Shown here: positions 42,114-51,414 of the stretch, one piece after another
How positions within the stretch are numbered: the stretch's first letter is position 1
How the letters are laid out: each line of letters opens with the position of its first letter
Assembly (NCBI RefSeq): GCF_024362485.1
Contig: NZ_CP101456.1
Coordinates: forward strand, 2,170,001-2,234,000
DNA from: Natronobeatus ordinarius
GTDB lineage: Archaea; Halobacteriota; Halobacteria; Halobacteriales; Natrialbaceae
Reading direction: 5' to 3'
Length of the DNA stretch: 64,000 nt
The notes under the pieces: generated by a model
Told to the model about the DNA's origin: nothing
The model's database searches: none
Seen by the model: only the letters and a program-made list of their open reading frames with translations
Position numbers and translations under genes: made by a program

Positions 42114-43223
42114 TTATCGGCTGGCGAACTCGCGCGCCCAGTCGTCGACCCAGCCGTCGAGGTTCTCGCGGAGGTCGTCGTAACCGACCGTCACCGGCTC
42201 CGGCGGTACGTGGGCGTACCGGTCGAACGCCTCGTCCAGGTCGGCGTACTCCGGCTCGACCGCGGGGAACTGGACGTTCCGCTGGGCGATCTCCGCCTGC
42301 GCCGCACTCGAGAGCACGAAGTCGAAGAAGTCGTAGGCGAGCGCGACGTTCGTGGCGTCCTCGAAAATCGCCATGCCCTCGGGGTTGGCGTACCCCTGGT
42401 CGTCCGGGAACGCGACCTGGTGGCGCGTCAGGTCGTGACCCTCGGCACTCGCGAACACCTGGTCGGTCGAGTAAGAGACGACCATCGGGCGCTCTTCTTC
42501 CATGTACGCGCCGTAGTACGAGTCGGTCCAGTCGTCGAGGATCCGGACGCCGTTGGCCCCGAGCTCGCGCCAGTACTCCAGGTAGCCTCCCTCGCCGAAG
42601 GCGTCGATCGTCCACAGGAGGAACGCCTGTCCGGGATCGGAGGTCTGCGCGTTCTGGGTCACCAGCACGTCCTCGTAGGCGGGTTCGGTCAGCGTCTCGA
42701 GCGTCTCCGGTTCGTCGACCTCGCTCTCGTCGTAGACGAGGCAGATGTAGCCCGTGTCGTAGGGCAGCACGCGCCCGTGCGGATCGCCCATCTCGAGGCC
42801 GTCGCGGACGCGGTCGGCTCGCTCGACCGACGCGAAGTCGAGTTCGCGGAACAGCCCGCCGTCGCCGCCGTCGAGGCCGTCGTCGACCGTGACGAGGTCG
42901 TCGACGTTCAGCCCGAGGTAGACGTCGGCGTCGATCCCCTGGCCCGCGTTCGCCTGCTGGACGTAGTGGGCGATTCCCTGGTCGGGGAGCTGTATCCACT
43001 CGAGTTCGGCGTCCGGGTGCTCGTCCTCGAACGCCTCCTTGAGCCACGGACCCGCGGGGTTCGTCCCGTCGATCATCGAACTGTACGTGACGACGGTGAG
43101 CGTCCCGTCGTCCTCGGTTTCGCCGGCACCGCCGTCCTCGGTTCCGTCGTCGCGACTGAGACAGCCGGCGAGGCCAAGCGCCGCGCCGCTGCCGAGCGTA
43201 CTAACGAACGTTCGTCGGTCCAT
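42114..43223 (-). CDS. thiB: Thiamine-binding lipoprotein (TbpA/ThiB-like)
   Basis: This 369-residue periplasmic-type binding protein has Tat signal MDRRTFVSTLGSGAALGLAGC with lipobox LAGC. The mature part follows the TbpA pattern: TLTVVTYSSM, ADVYLGLNVDDL, LPYDTGYICLVYDESEV, TSDPGQAFLLWTIDAFG, WTDSYYGAYMEEERPMVVSYSTDQVF and the C-terminal DGWVDDWAREFAS. These match E. coli TbpA segment by segment as I recall it, so thiamine or a derivative is the likely ligand. The ATG at 43223 places the Tat motif at residues 3-4; TTAATA about 30 bases upstream fits a leaderless promoter. It is the first gene of the operon. Confidence 0.88.
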   Translation of the reverse strand: MDRRTFVSTLGSGAALGLAGCLSRDDGTEDGGAGETEDDGTLTVVTYSSMIDGTNPAGPWLKEAFEDEHPDAELEWIQLPDQGIAHYVQQANAGQGIDADVYLGLNVDDLVTVDDGLDGGDGGLFRELDFASVERADRVRDGLEMGDPHGRVLPYDTGYICLVYDESEVDEPETLETLTEPAYEDVLVTQNAQTSDPGQAFLLWTIDAFGEGGYLEYWRELGANGVRILDDWTDSYYGAYMEEERPMVVSYSTDQVFASAEGHDLTRHQVAFPDDQGYANPEGMAIFEDATNVALAYDFFDFVLSSAAQAEIAQRNVQFPAVEPEYADLDEAFDRYAHVPPEPVTVGYDDLRENLDGWVDDWAREFASR

Positions 43224-43292
43224 TACTCGGTTGTTATACCCGGTGGTATTAACGGCTGTGATCTGCCGTTTCCGCGTCGACGACAAGGGTAG

Positions 43293-43568
43293 TCACTCGG
43301 GGTCGGTTTTCAGCCCGTAAAAGCCGGGTTCGTCGTCGGTTCGCGGCTCGCCGACGACCAGATCGTCGGCGTTGGTCATGATCCACGGGATCGCCCAGTC
43401 GAGCAGAATTTCCTCGGTCTCCACGTCGAGTTCGGCGTCCGGGTCGAGTTCCTGAAGGAGACGGGCGATCTCGTAGACGGTGTACATCTGATCGTCCTCG
43501 AGCAGGTCTTCGGCGGTGTAGAAGTCACACGGATACAACTGCTCGAACTCGTCTTTCGGCACTGGCAT
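43293..43568 (-). CDS. DUF5827-like small haloarchaeal protein
   Basis: This is a 91-residue acidic, helical soluble protein beginning MPVPKDEFEQLYPCDFYTAEDLLEDDQMYTVYEIARLLQELDPDAELD. I recall the haloarchaeal family DUF5827 with this start and length, without known function. It lies 69 bases upstream of the thiamine-binding protein gene, same strand, so a shared transcript is possible. A TATA-like ATTTAG lies about 30 bases upstream of the ATG on the minus strand. Confidence 0.75.
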   Translation of the reverse strand: MPVPKDEFEQLYPCDFYTAEDLLEDDQMYTVYEIARLLQELDPDAELDVETEEILLDWAIPWIMTNADDLVVGEPRTDDEPGFYGLKTDPE

Positions 43569-43790
43569 GCCCGATGCTACAGCCGTGGTGTGCTAAATGC
43601 TGTGGGTTTTCCCGTCCGGCTCCGTGTGATCCTCCGATCTGGCTCCCGTTTCGAGCGGGTGCCCGAAGCGACTGGTGGGCGCAGTTTCGTCGCCCGATTT
43701 GTGGTGTGGTTCTACATTGCATATATCGTAATCGTCAGCGGGGATCCTGCCGGTCCGAGTACGGGGCTGTTCACCGAGCGGCCAGAACGG

Positions 43791-43796
43791 TTAAAT
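43791..43796 (+). promoter_or_regulatory. TATA-like box for the HalOD1-type gene
   Basis: TTAAAT, 24-29 bases before the ATG at 43820, in a locally A/T-rich stretch. Spacing fits haloarchaeal leaderless transcripts. Confidence 0.45.
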
Positions 43797-43819
43797 GCTA
43801 CTAATGGTATTCGAGTGAC

Positions 43820-44176
43820 ATGTGTTCGAATTCCCTGTTATCGGTCTGTAATCGGACCCCTGTGTGCAGAGTTAACACCGAGACGGGACGGAATCTCCCG
43901 CCGTCGATGGCGACCGTCGAGGCGCTCGCGACGGCCGACGGCATCGATCCGCAGACACTCGAGTCGTTGTACACGGTCGTCGATGCGGAGGCGCTCGACC
44001 GACTGTTCGCCCACCGGGCACGATCGCCCGGCGAGGAGCGGACTGTCGTCTCCCTGACTGCCGGTGAGAAGGTCGTCTGCGTCGGTGACGGCACTGACGT
44101 CTGCGTGTGCGATTCCGGCCGAGACGCCGACGGGGACGATGACGCTGTCGGTGACCGAGCAGACGGCTGCCGGTGA
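43820..44176 (+). CDS. Small HalOD1-type output domain protein
   Basis: This 118-residue protein has a core (about 30-98) that matches the HalOD1 output-domain pattern of haloarchaeal response regulators: ATVEALATADGIDPQTLESLYTVVDAEALDRLFAHR, then VVSLTAGEKVVCVGDG, which would be the paired beta hairpin. The N-terminal tail is Cys/Ser-rich and the C-terminal tail is acidic. The ATG at 43820 has TTAAAT (43791-43796) 24-29 bases upstream, as expected for a leaderless transcript. Stand-alone HalOD1 proteins probably bind other signalling proteins. Nearby genes are unrelated. Confidence 0.65.
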   Translation: MCSNSLLSVCNRTPVCRVNTETGRNLPPSMATVEALATADGIDPQTLESLYTVVDAEALDRLFAHRARSPGEERTVVSLTAGEKVVCVGDGTDVCVCDSGRDADGDDDAVGDRADGCR

Positions 44177-44187
44177 ACAGCGATTGC

Positions 44188-45054
44188 TCAGGCCCCCTCA
44201 CGCTGGATGAGGATTACGCCGGTGACGACGAGCACCCCGCCGACGATCGTCACGGCCGTGACGGGCTCGCCGAGTACCAGTGCACCGAGTGCGACCGTCA
44301 CACCCGGCTCGGCCGTGCTGATGATGCTCGCCCGGCTCGCACCGATTTTCGCGATCCCCGCGAAGAAGGCGAGCACGGGAATCACGGTGGCGAGGATCGC
44401 GATCGCGAGGGTGACGCCCCACGCAGTCAGGCTGCCCGGCAGCGCAAGCGAACCCGTGCCGGCGCCGAAGACGACGAAACTCACGGCCGCGGCGGGCAGG
44501 ACGAACGCCGTGAGGAGCTCGGCGTCGACCGTCGTCAGCGCCCGCTGGCTCACGACGATGTAAAGCGAGTACGCGAGCGCGGCGCCGAGGACGACGGCGA
44601 CGCCCCGTGGGTCGGCGCCCGCGGGATCGGCGCCGGTGATGAGGGCAACGCCGCCGATCGAGAGCCCGAGGGCGACGAGGAGCACCGTCGTCACCCGACT
44701 CGGGTGGAAGATGGCGACGATGCAGACGACGAACGCCGGGTAGGTGTAGAGGACGATGGCGACCATCCCCGCAGTCATGAACTCGAGGCCGAGGAAGTAG
44801 AGCCCGCTCTGGGTGGCGTAGCCGAACGCGCCGAGTGCGAACGCGATCGCGAGCAGCCGGCCGGTGAGGAGGCGAAACCGGCCCCGCAACCAGAGGACGA
44901 TCCAGACGACGATCGCCGCGAGGCCGAATCGGAGCGCAAGCACCGTCGGGATCGACAGCCCCTCCTCGGCGGCGATCACGCCGAAGATCCCGAGCGTGCC
45001 GAAACCGATCGCAGAAAGGATCACGAGCGCGACCCCGACTGTGTCGTCGTCCAT
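44188..45054 (-). CDS. EamA/DMT family transporter
   Basis: This 288-residue protein has ten predicted helices in two EamA repeats (about 5-135 and 150-285). The start is VGVALVILSAIGFGTLGIFGVIAAEEG and the second repeat ends TAVTIVGGVLVVTGVIL. Proteins of this drug/metabolite transporter class export amino acids or metabolites, or act as nucleotide-sugar carriers; substrate unknown. The ATG is at 45054. It is divergent from a second EamA gene starting 105 bases away, and converges with the HalOD1-type gene (11 bases between stops). Confidence 0.88.
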   Translation of the reverse strand: MDDDTVGVALVILSAIGFGTLGIFGVIAAEEGLSIPTVLALRFGLAAIVVWIVLWLRGRFRLLTGRLLAIAFALGAFGYATQSGLYFLGLEFMTAGMVAIVLYTYPAFVVCIVAIFHPSRVTTVLLVALGLSIGGVALITGADPAGADPRGVAVVLGAALAYSLYIVVSQRALTTVDAELLTAFVLPAAAVSFVVFGAGTGSLALPGSLTAWGVTLAIAILATVIPVLAFFAGIAKIGASRASIISTAEPGVTVALGALVLGEPVTAVTIVGGVLVVTGVILIQREGA

Positions 45055-45158
45055 GGACTGTGGCTGGCGCCATCCATCAAAAAATCGTCGGCTCGAGCGC
45101 GTCGGCCTCGCGTGCCGGATCCGCTACTGCTTTAGGCCGCGTGCGTCATGGAAGCGAC

Positions 45159-46070
45159 GTGTACGGGGACACGACGTCGGAGCTCGAGGTGACGCCCGTC
45201 GCCGCGCTCGGGTTCGCCATCCTGGCCTCGAGTACGAGCGCGATCCTCGTCCGCTGGAGTCACGCCCCGAGTTCGGTGGTCGCCCTCTATCGGGTGCTGT
45301 TCACGACGTTGCTCGTCGCCCCGATCGCGGTCTGGCGCTACCGCGAGGACTTCCGCCGGCTCTCGATGCGGGACCTGGGGTTCGCCGTCGTCGCGGGCGT
45401 CGCGCTCGCGGTGCACTTCGCCGCCTGGTTCGAGAGTCTCAATCACACGAGCGTCGCCGCGAGCGTGACGCTGGTTCAGACCCAGCCCATCTTCGTCGCT
45501 GCGGGCGCCGCCCTCCTGCTGAGTGAGCGGGTGAACCGCGCGACCGTGATCGGCATCGTCGTCGCGATCGTCGGGGCGGCGGCGATGTCCTTCGGCGACG
45601 CCGGCGAAGCGCCGATCTCCGACGCCACGCTCTACGGCAACTCCCTCGCGCTGCTCGGCGCGATCACCCTCGCCGCCTACGTGCTCGCGGGCCGATCGAT
45701 CCGCCAGCGCGTCTCGCTGTTCCCGTACGTCACCGTCGTCTACACCGCGTGCGTGCTGACGCTGTTCGTCGTCGTCGGTGCCCAGGGCCACGCCTACCTC
45801 GAGTATCCACCTCGAGAGTGGCTACTCTTTCTCGCGATGGCCGTCGGTCCCGGCGTCTTCGGTCACACCGTCGTTAACTGGGTGTTAGAACACCTCGAGT
45901 CCGTCGTGGTGAGTGTCGCCTGGCTGGGCGAGCCGATCGGGTCGACGATCCTCGCGCTGGTGTTGCTCAAAGAGGTTCCCGACGTGATCACGATCGTCGG
46001 CGGGTTAGTCGTCCTCGCGGGGATCTACGTGACGACGATCGAGCGCGAGCGGCGCCGGCCCGGCGGATGA
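45159..46070 (+). CDS. EamA/DMT family transporter
   Basis: This 303-residue protein has ten predicted helices in two EamA repeats. The first repeat contains SSTSAILVRWSHAPSSVVALYRVLFTTLLVAPIAVW, and the second ends VITIVGGLVVLAGIYVTTIE. The GTG start at 45159 has TGCTTTAGG about 25 bases upstream as a TATA-like box; an upstream start at 45060 is in frame but adds non-conserved sequence. It is paralogous to, but clearly different from, the EamA gene on the other strand. Substrate unknown. Confidence 0.87.
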   Translation: MYGDTTSELEVTPVAALGFAILASSTSAILVRWSHAPSSVVALYRVLFTTLLVAPIAVWRYREDFRRLSMRDLGFAVVAGVALAVHFAAWFESLNHTSVAASVTLVQTQPIFVAAGAALLLSERVNRATVIGIVVAIVGAAAMSFGDAGEAPISDATLYGNSLALLGAITLAAYVLAGRSIRQRVSLFPYVTVVYTACVLTLFVVVGAQGHAYLEYPPREWLLFLAMAVGPGVFGHTVVNWVLEHLESVVVSVAWLGEPIGSTILALVLLKEVPDVITIVGGLVVLAGIYVTTIERERRRPGG

Positions 46071-46203
46071 CGGGCTCTGGACCCGATCGTCGAATATCAG
46101 GTTGCTGTCTCATCGCCAAGTTGAATACACCCTTGAAACGCATGATTTACAACGGGGGGCGCGAGTAGTGTCGTCAAAGATGGACTTTCGTAGGTGGTGA
46201 TAG

Positions 46204-46491
46204 ATGGATGGTGTGCTCTGGTATTTGCTCGCCAGTTCCCGGGGTGGTGAGACGAGGACTCGGATTCTTCGCGTGCTCCAGGAACGACCGCGCAATGCGA
46301 ACCAGCTCTCAGAGGAGTTGGACCTCGATTACACGACGGTCCGCCACCACCTTGATGTGTTGATGGAGAACAACGTCGTACAGAAGGGTGGAGACGGCTA
46401 CGGTGCCGTCTATCTGTTCACCGACCAGGTACGAAGCAACTGGGAAACCGTCGAGGAGATCCTCGACACCGTCAGTCCGGAGGAACAATGA
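46204..46491 (+). CDS. Small winged-helix regulator (ArsR-like)
   Basis: This 95-residue protein is one winged helix: GGETRTRILRVLQERPRNANQLSEELDLDYTTVRHHLDVLMENNVVQKGGDGYGAVYLF. There are no cysteines for metal sensing. The ATG at 46204 follows GGTGGTGAT. The next gene, 56 bases downstream, encodes a small membrane protein, and the two form a recurring haloarchaeal pair. Ligand and targets unknown. The stop codon is immediately followed by a partial copy of the shared 29-bp motif. Confidence 0.88.
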   Translation: MDGVLWYLLASSRGGETRTRILRVLQERPRNANQLSEELDLDYTTVRHHLDVLMENNVVQKGGDGYGAVYLFTDQVRSNWETVEEILDTVSPEEQ

Positions 46492-46495
46492 ATTG

Positions 46496-46510
46496 GGACG
46501 AATTTTGGAC
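46496..46510 (+). promoter_or_regulatory. Shared motif, copy A (15-base core)
   Basis: GGACGAATTTTGGAC, five bases after the HTH stop and 37 bases before the membrane-protein ATG. Only the left half of the 29-base motif is conserved here. Confidence 0.55.
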
Positions 46511-46546
46511 AGCGCATATACGTAGTGGGGGTAAAGAGGTGAGACA

Positions 46547-46849
46547 ATGAGCGTGTTACTCGAAGTTGCACGTCTCGCGGCCGGTGTCAACATCGTGTTA
46601 CTGCTCATGCTCACGTACGTGTGGGGTGGAAACTACCGGCGCCACGGCGCGAGTCACACGCTCGGGTTACTCGTCTTCGCCGGCTTTCTGCTCGTTCAGA
46701 ACGCCCTCTGGCTCTACCTCTACCTGTTCGACGCCCAGTTCATCAGGTGGTTCGGGCGGGGGGGACTCGACTTCCAGCTCAGCATCACGCTCCTGTGTGG
46801 CCTACAGACGGCAGCACTGATTTTCCTCACACGGATCACCTGGCGGTGA
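46547..46849 (+). CDS. Small membrane protein with three helices
   Basis: This 100-residue protein has three hydrophobic segments: LAAGVNIVLLLMLTYVWG, LGLLVFAGFLLVQNALWLYLYLF and LSITLLCGLQTAALIFL. It has no enzymatic motif. It is paired with the winged-helix gene 56 bases upstream. A membrane partner or target of that regulator is likely. The ATG at 46547 follows AGAGGTGAGACA, a plausible ribosome-binding site. Confidence 0.8.
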   Translation: MSVLLEVARLAAGVNIVLLLMLTYVWGGNYRRHGASHTLGLLVFAGFLLVQNALWLYLYLFDAQFIRWFGRGGLDFQLSITLLCGLQTAALIFLTRITWR

Positions 46850-47165
46850 ACCGCCTCGAGACACCCGGTCTCACCCCCTGAAGCCGTTTGGGTTCTGTTA
46901 ACTTTCTATAGGAAACCGAGACTACTAGTGCCACGGGGGCCAATAGCACTTCCAGAGAGAGGAATCTGGACTCACTTTGGACGAATTTTGGAAAGAGTCC
47001 GGAAAAGCATGAAGTCGACTACGGGACATCGATCGTTCATGCGAACCCCGTTCCAATCCACCACGACCGCCGCGATCATACTGCACTCCGTTTTGGCCGG
47101 CCGAACGACTACTCGCCGACCGTTCGGTTCGCGTCGTCGATTCACCACTGCCGAGGTGAGCTGCG
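46850..47165. other. Intergenic region with a full copy of the 29-bp motif
   Basis: About 316 bases before the globin-coupled transducer gene. It contains copy B of the shared motif and an A/T-rich stretch around 46895-46925 (TTAACTTTCTATAGG). No gene is supported. Confidence 0.6.
46979..47006 (+). promoter_or_regulatory. Shared motif, copy B
   Basis: GGACGAATTTTGGA, two bases, GAGTCCGGAAAA. It lies 160 bases upstream of the HemAT-like gene and 130 bases downstream of the small membrane-protein gene. It matches copies C and D on the opposite strand. Confidence 0.6.
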
Positions 47166-48806
47166 ATGGGTGAAACTGACCCGATGGCCGTCTTCGGTCA
47201 GGGAGGACTGAACGAGCACGTCGATCCCGACGCGCTCCTCGAGTCGATCGGCGTCGATGAGGCTGAACTCGAGTTTCGCAAGGCGTTCATCGGCTTCGAC
47301 GACGAGGACGAGCGCCGACTCACCGACCTCGAGCCGTTGCTTCGCGACCATCAGGACGAGATCGCCGAGCGGTTTTACGAGAACCTGACGAGCTACGACG
47401 GCCCGCTCGAGATCATGGGTCGGTCGCCGAAGGGGATCGAGCCGTTGAAACAGAGCCAGCGGGCCTACCTCGTCTCGCTGGCGACCGGCGAGTACGGCGA
47501 GACGTACTTCCGCAACCGGGCGCGAATCGGGAAGCTCCACGAACTGCTCGATATGCCGATGAAGTACTACGTCGGCCAGTACGGCGTCTACTACGACCTG
47601 ATCCTCTCGACGCTCGACGAGCGCGTCCAGCAACTCACCGTCGACGCCATCGAGACGTGGCTCGACGAGGAGCTGGACGGTGGGCGAGGGTCGCGCGGGT
47701 TCGTCGGACAGCTCTTCGGTGGCGGAGACGGGGGTTCAGAAACCGACGGCCTCGACGAGTCGCTCGAGCGAGCCGTCAGGACGGCGATTCACGACGGAAT
47801 GGCGGACGTCCTCTCGGTGCTGAAGATCATGAACCTCGACATGCAGATCGCCGCGGACACGTACTTCGAGAGCTATACGCGGAAAATCGACCGGGAAGTC
47901 GACCAGCGGCGGGAGCTCGCGTCTCGGGTCCAGCAGGACGTTCGCCAGCCGATCGAGGACCTCCAGAGCGCCTCGCAGGCGACGGCCGAGAGCGCCCAGG
48001 AGATCAACGATCACGTCGTGAGCCAGGCACAGGACATGGACGAGATCGCCGCCGAGGTCGAGTCGTTGAGCGCGAACGTCGAGGCGGTCGCGACGGCCGC
48101 CGAGGCGGTGCAGGAGGCGGGTGGCGAGGCGGCATCGCTGGCGAACGACGGCGTCGAACAGGCCGAGTCGGCGCTCGAGGAACTCACCGCGGTCGAGGAC
48201 GCCGCCGTGGAGACCACGGACGCCGTCGACCGCCTCGAGTCGCAGATGGGTGCCATCGACGAGGTTGTCGACCGGATCGACCAGCTCGCAGAACGGACGA
48301 AGGTGCTCGGCACGAACGCTTCCGTCGAGGCGACCAGGGGTGAGAACGCGGGTGAGACGCTCCAGGTGATCGCGAAGGAGGTCCAGTCGTTCGCCGCACA
48401 GGCCCAGGGGGACCTCGACCGGATCGAAGCCGAGATCGAGGAGATGAAACGCACGACCGACGAGACGGTCGAGGCCGTCGACGAGACGGTGAGCCGGCTT
48501 TCCCAGAGCACCGACCGGATCGACGAGGCGGTAACCGACTTCAGGACGATTCACGACGTCGTCGAAGACGTCTCGAACGGCGTCGACATCGTCGCGAACG
48601 CGGTGACCGAGCAGGCGACCAGCGCCGAAGCGATCAACCGAACGGTCGAGGGAGCCGCGACGAGCGCGGATCAGATCTCGAGTGAGACCCAGACGGTCGC
48701 CGTCGCCGCTGAGCAACAGAGCCAGAACCTCACCGAGATCGTCCAGAACGTTCGTCGGCTGGCGACCGTCGAGTCCGTCGAGCGACGGCCGATCTACGAA
48801 CGGTAG
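47166..48806 (+). CDS. Globin-coupled methyl-accepting transducer (HemAT-like)
   Basis: This 546-residue soluble signal transducer has a globin-coupled sensor domain over residues 20-170. The proximal heme His is His125 in RARIGKLHELLDMPMKYYVGQY. A coiled coil follows, with the MCP signalling hairpin tip around LAERTKVLGTNASVEATRGENAGETLQVIAKEVQSFA. Heptads and Gln/Glu pairs for methylation are spread through the C-terminal half. It has no membrane helices, so it is cytoplasmic and probably senses oxygen for aerotaxis. The ATG at 47166 is chosen (Met7 is the alternative). A copy of the shared motif lies 160 bases upstream. Confidence 0.9.
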   Translation: MGETDPMAVFGQGGLNEHVDPDALLESIGVDEAELEFRKAFIGFDDEDERRLTDLEPLLRDHQDEIAERFYENLTSYDGPLEIMGRSPKGIEPLKQSQRAYLVSLATGEYGETYFRNRARIGKLHELLDMPMKYYVGQYGVYYDLILSTLDERVQQLTVDAIETWLDEELDGGRGSRGFVGQLFGGGDGGSETDGLDESLERAVRTAIHDGMADVLSVLKIMNLDMQIAADTYFESYTRKIDREVDQRRELASRVQQDVRQPIEDLQSASQATAESAQEINDHVVSQAQDMDEIAAEVESLSANVEAVATAAEAVQEAGGEAASLANDGVEQAESALEELTAVEDAAVETTDAVDRLESQMGAIDEVVDRIDQLAERTKVLGTNASVEATRGENAGETLQVIAKEVQSFAAQAQGDLDRIEAEIEEMKRTTDETVEAVDETVSRLSQSTDRIDEAVTDFRTIHDVVEDVSNGVDIVANAVTEQATSAEAINRTVEGAATSADQISSETQTVAVAAEQQSQNLTEIVQNVRRLATVESVERRPIYER

Positions 48807-48911
48807 CTCGTGTCGGAATCGCGTCGACCCCCCACAGCGAGTGACGTTCGAATCGGCCGTTGCTGTAGCAGTACGTCGGCTTGCGCTGTGTCCCCCTCGA
48901 GAACCTGACCG

Positions 48912-51377
48912 ATGACGCGACCAGACGACCTCGCCGACCGGTACGCCGCGACGCTCGTCAGCCACCGCCGACTCGTCATCGTCGGTCTGTTGCTCGTCAC
49001 CGCCGTGCTCGGAAGCGGACTCGCCTCCCTCGACGGGCTCGAGGTGACCGAGTTCGACGTCGAGTCAGAAGCGGCCCGGGCCATGGAGACCGTCGAGGAG
49101 ACGTTCGAACGAGACGACCACCCGACGACGCTCGTCGTCGTCCACGGCGAGGAGACGCTCGCCCACGAGTCGATCCTCGAGACGATGGAGGTACAGCGCG
49201 AGCTCCGGGCGAACGAAACCGTCGACGCGACGCTGGCCGACGACCGGTCGACCGCCGGGGTCGGCAACGCGATGGCGCTGGCCGCGAACCTGCGACTGGC
49301 GACTGCCGACGGGAACGCGATCGGCGAAAAGATCGAGACGCTCGAGGACCGATCACCGGAGCAACTCGAGCGCGACCTCGAGCTGGCGTTCGCGGCCGAC
49401 GAGTTCGTCCCCGACGGGCAGCCGAACACGACGACGCTGTTACCGACCGACGTCGATCCCGAGGAGCGGTCGGCCGACGCGCGGCTCGTGGTCGTCGTTC
49501 ATGACCCGGACGTCGACGAGGAGGAGTTGCTCGAGGCCCAGCGAGCGATCGACGACGTGGTCGACGAGCGAATCGAGACGACCGAGGCGTTCGTCTTCGG
49601 CCAGGCGCTCGCGTTCGACCGCGGGGCGCAGGCGACCGGCGAGAGCTTCGCGCTGGTGGGGCCGCTCGCGCTGTTCGCGGTCGTCGCCGTGCTCGCCGCG
49701 ACCTACCGGGACGCAGTCGACGTCCTGCTCGTGCTCGTCGGGGTCGCACTCGTCCTCGTCTGGACCGGGGGTGCGATCGGCTGGATGGGACTCCCCGTCA
49801 CCCAGTTACTCGTGGCCGTTCCCTGCCTGCTCGTCGGGCTCGGCGTCGACCACGCGTTCCACGTGCTCACGCGCTATCGGGAAGAACGAGCGACCGGCAG
49901 CCACGAGTCGGCGATGCGAGTCGGGCTCGGGAGCGTGATCGCGGCGATCGGGATCACGACGGTGACGACCGTCGTGGGCTTTCTCTCGGGGCTGGGCAGT
50001 CCGATCGGGCTCCTCCGAGAGTTCGCCGTGGTGAGCGCGGTCGGGATGGTCGCCGCGCTGGTCGTCTTCGGCTCCTTGCTCCCGGCGCTCACACTCGAGC
50101 TCGAGGCCCACAGAAACCGGCGGCTCCGACCGCTCGGCCGGCGACCCGCCCTCGAGCGGCCGTTGGGGCGGACGGCGATCCTCGCGAGGCGTGCTCCCAT
50201 CGCGGTCGTCGTCGTCGCACTCCTGCTCACGCTCGGGGGTGCCTACGGGTTCACCCACGTCGACACCGCGACCGAACGGGAGGACTTCCTGCCCGGCGAA
50301 CAGCCCGCGTGGATGGCATCGCTGCCCGACGCGATCCAGCCGAGCGACCACGCGCTCAGCGCCCAGGCGACGCTCCTCGAGACGCGGTTCGACGGACCCG
50401 ACGACCCGCAGGCTGAGATCCTGATCGAGGGGAACGTCACCGATCCCGAGACGCTCGAGGCGATCGACGAGGCCGAACGCCAGCTCGACGACCGGCTCAC
50501 TCTCGCGACGCCGGCCGACGGGCGGCCGCCGGTGTACGGCCCCGTCGACGCGCTCGAGGAACTCGCCGCCGAAAATGAAACCGTCGCCGACGCGCTCGAG
50601 GCGGCCGACACGACCGGCGACGGACTCCCCGACACCGAGATCGAGGGCGTGTACGACGTCGCCTACGACGTCGATCCCGACGCGATGGGGGCCGTCGTCT
50701 CCCGGACCGAAGCCGGCGAGTACGAGTCGGTGCTGGTGACGATCGCCGTCGACGATGCAGACCGGGCCCCGGCGGAACTCCCGCTCGTCGCCGAGCGCAT
50801 TTCGGCGTCGCCCGGCGTCTCCGCGACCGCCACCGGCGACCCGATCCTCGAGGCGACCCGGGACCGGGCCATCGTGGAGACGGTGTTCGGGACCTTCCTG
50901 GTGGCGTTCGTCGTCATCGCGACGCTGCTGACGGTCCTCTTTCGCGTCCGCCACGGTTCGTGGACGGACGGACCGATCACCGTCGTCCCCGTCCTCGCCG
51001 CGCTCGCCTGGACCGTCGGAACCATGACGGCGCTCTCGATTCCGTACAACGCCGAGACCGCCATCATCACCGGCGTCGGGATCGGCCTCGGCGTCGACTA
51101 CGCCGTCCACGTCTGTGAACGGTACCGACAGGAACGACGGACCGCAGCGCTCGAGGAGGCGCTCGAGCGAACCGTCGTCGGCACCGGTGGCGCGTTGCTC
51201 GCGAGCGTGGCGACGACCGCGATCGGCTTCGCCACGCTCACGCTGACGCTCGTTCCGTCGCTCCAGCGATTCGGGTTCATCACCGCGCTCGTCGTCGTGT
51301 ACGCGTTCGTCTCGAGCGTCGTCTTCCTCCCCGCCCTGCTCGTGCTCCGGGAGCGGCTGCTCGAGCGAGACGAGTGA
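48912..51377 (+). CDS. RND-family transporter (MMPL/SSD type)
   Basis: This 821-residue protein has one N-terminal helix (RLVIVGLLLVTAVLGSGL), a large exposed domain of about 200 residues, five helices (from LVGPLALFAVVAVLAATY), another exposed domain, and five more helices. The characteristic GLGVDHAFHVLTRYREE and GIGLGVDYAVHVCERYRQE motifs occur after TM4 and TM10. It resembles hydrophobic-compound exporters of the archaeal RND class rather than tripartite AcrB types. Substrate unknown; lipids or hydrophobic metabolites are likely. It is on the same strand as the transducer, 105 bases downstream. Confidence 0.9.
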   Translation: MTRPDDLADRYAATLVSHRRLVIVGLLLVTAVLGSGLASLDGLEVTEFDVESEAARAMETVEETFERDDHPTTLVVVHGEETLAHESILETMEVQRELRANETVDATLADDRSTAGVGNAMALAANLRLATADGNAIGEKIETLEDRSPEQLERDLELAFAADEFVPDGQPNTTTLLPTDVDPEERSADARLVVVVHDPDVDEEELLEAQRAIDDVVDERIETTEAFVFGQALAFDRGAQATGESFALVGPLALFAVVAVLAATYRDAVDVLLVLVGVALVLVWTGGAIGWMGLPVTQLLVAVPCLLVGLGVDHAFHVLTRYREERATGSHESAMRVGLGSVIAAIGITTVTTVVGFLSGLGSPIGLLREFAVVSAVGMVAALVVFGSLLPALTLELEAHRNRRLRPLGRRPALERPLGRTAILARRAPIAVVVVALLLTLGGAYGFTHVDTATEREDFLPGEQPAWMASLPDAIQPSDHALSAQATLLETRFDGPDDPQAEILIEGNVTDPETLEAIDEAERQLDDRLTLATPADGRPPVYGPVDALEELAAENETVADALEAADTTGDGLPDTEIEGVYDVAYDVDPDAMGAVVSRTEAGEYESVLVTIAVDDADRAPAELPLVAERISASPGVSATATGDPILEATRDRAIVETVFGTFLVAFVVIATLLTVLFRVRHGSWTDGPITVVPVLAALAWTVGTMTALSIPYNAETAIITGVGIGLGVDYAVHVCERYRQERRTAALEEALERTVVGTGGALLASVATTAIGFATLTLTLVPSLQRFGFITALVVVYAFVSSVVFLPALLVLRERLLERDE

Positions 51378-51414
51378 TCTGGGGTAGAACACGAGCGGCG
51401 AGTGACGCCGCGTC

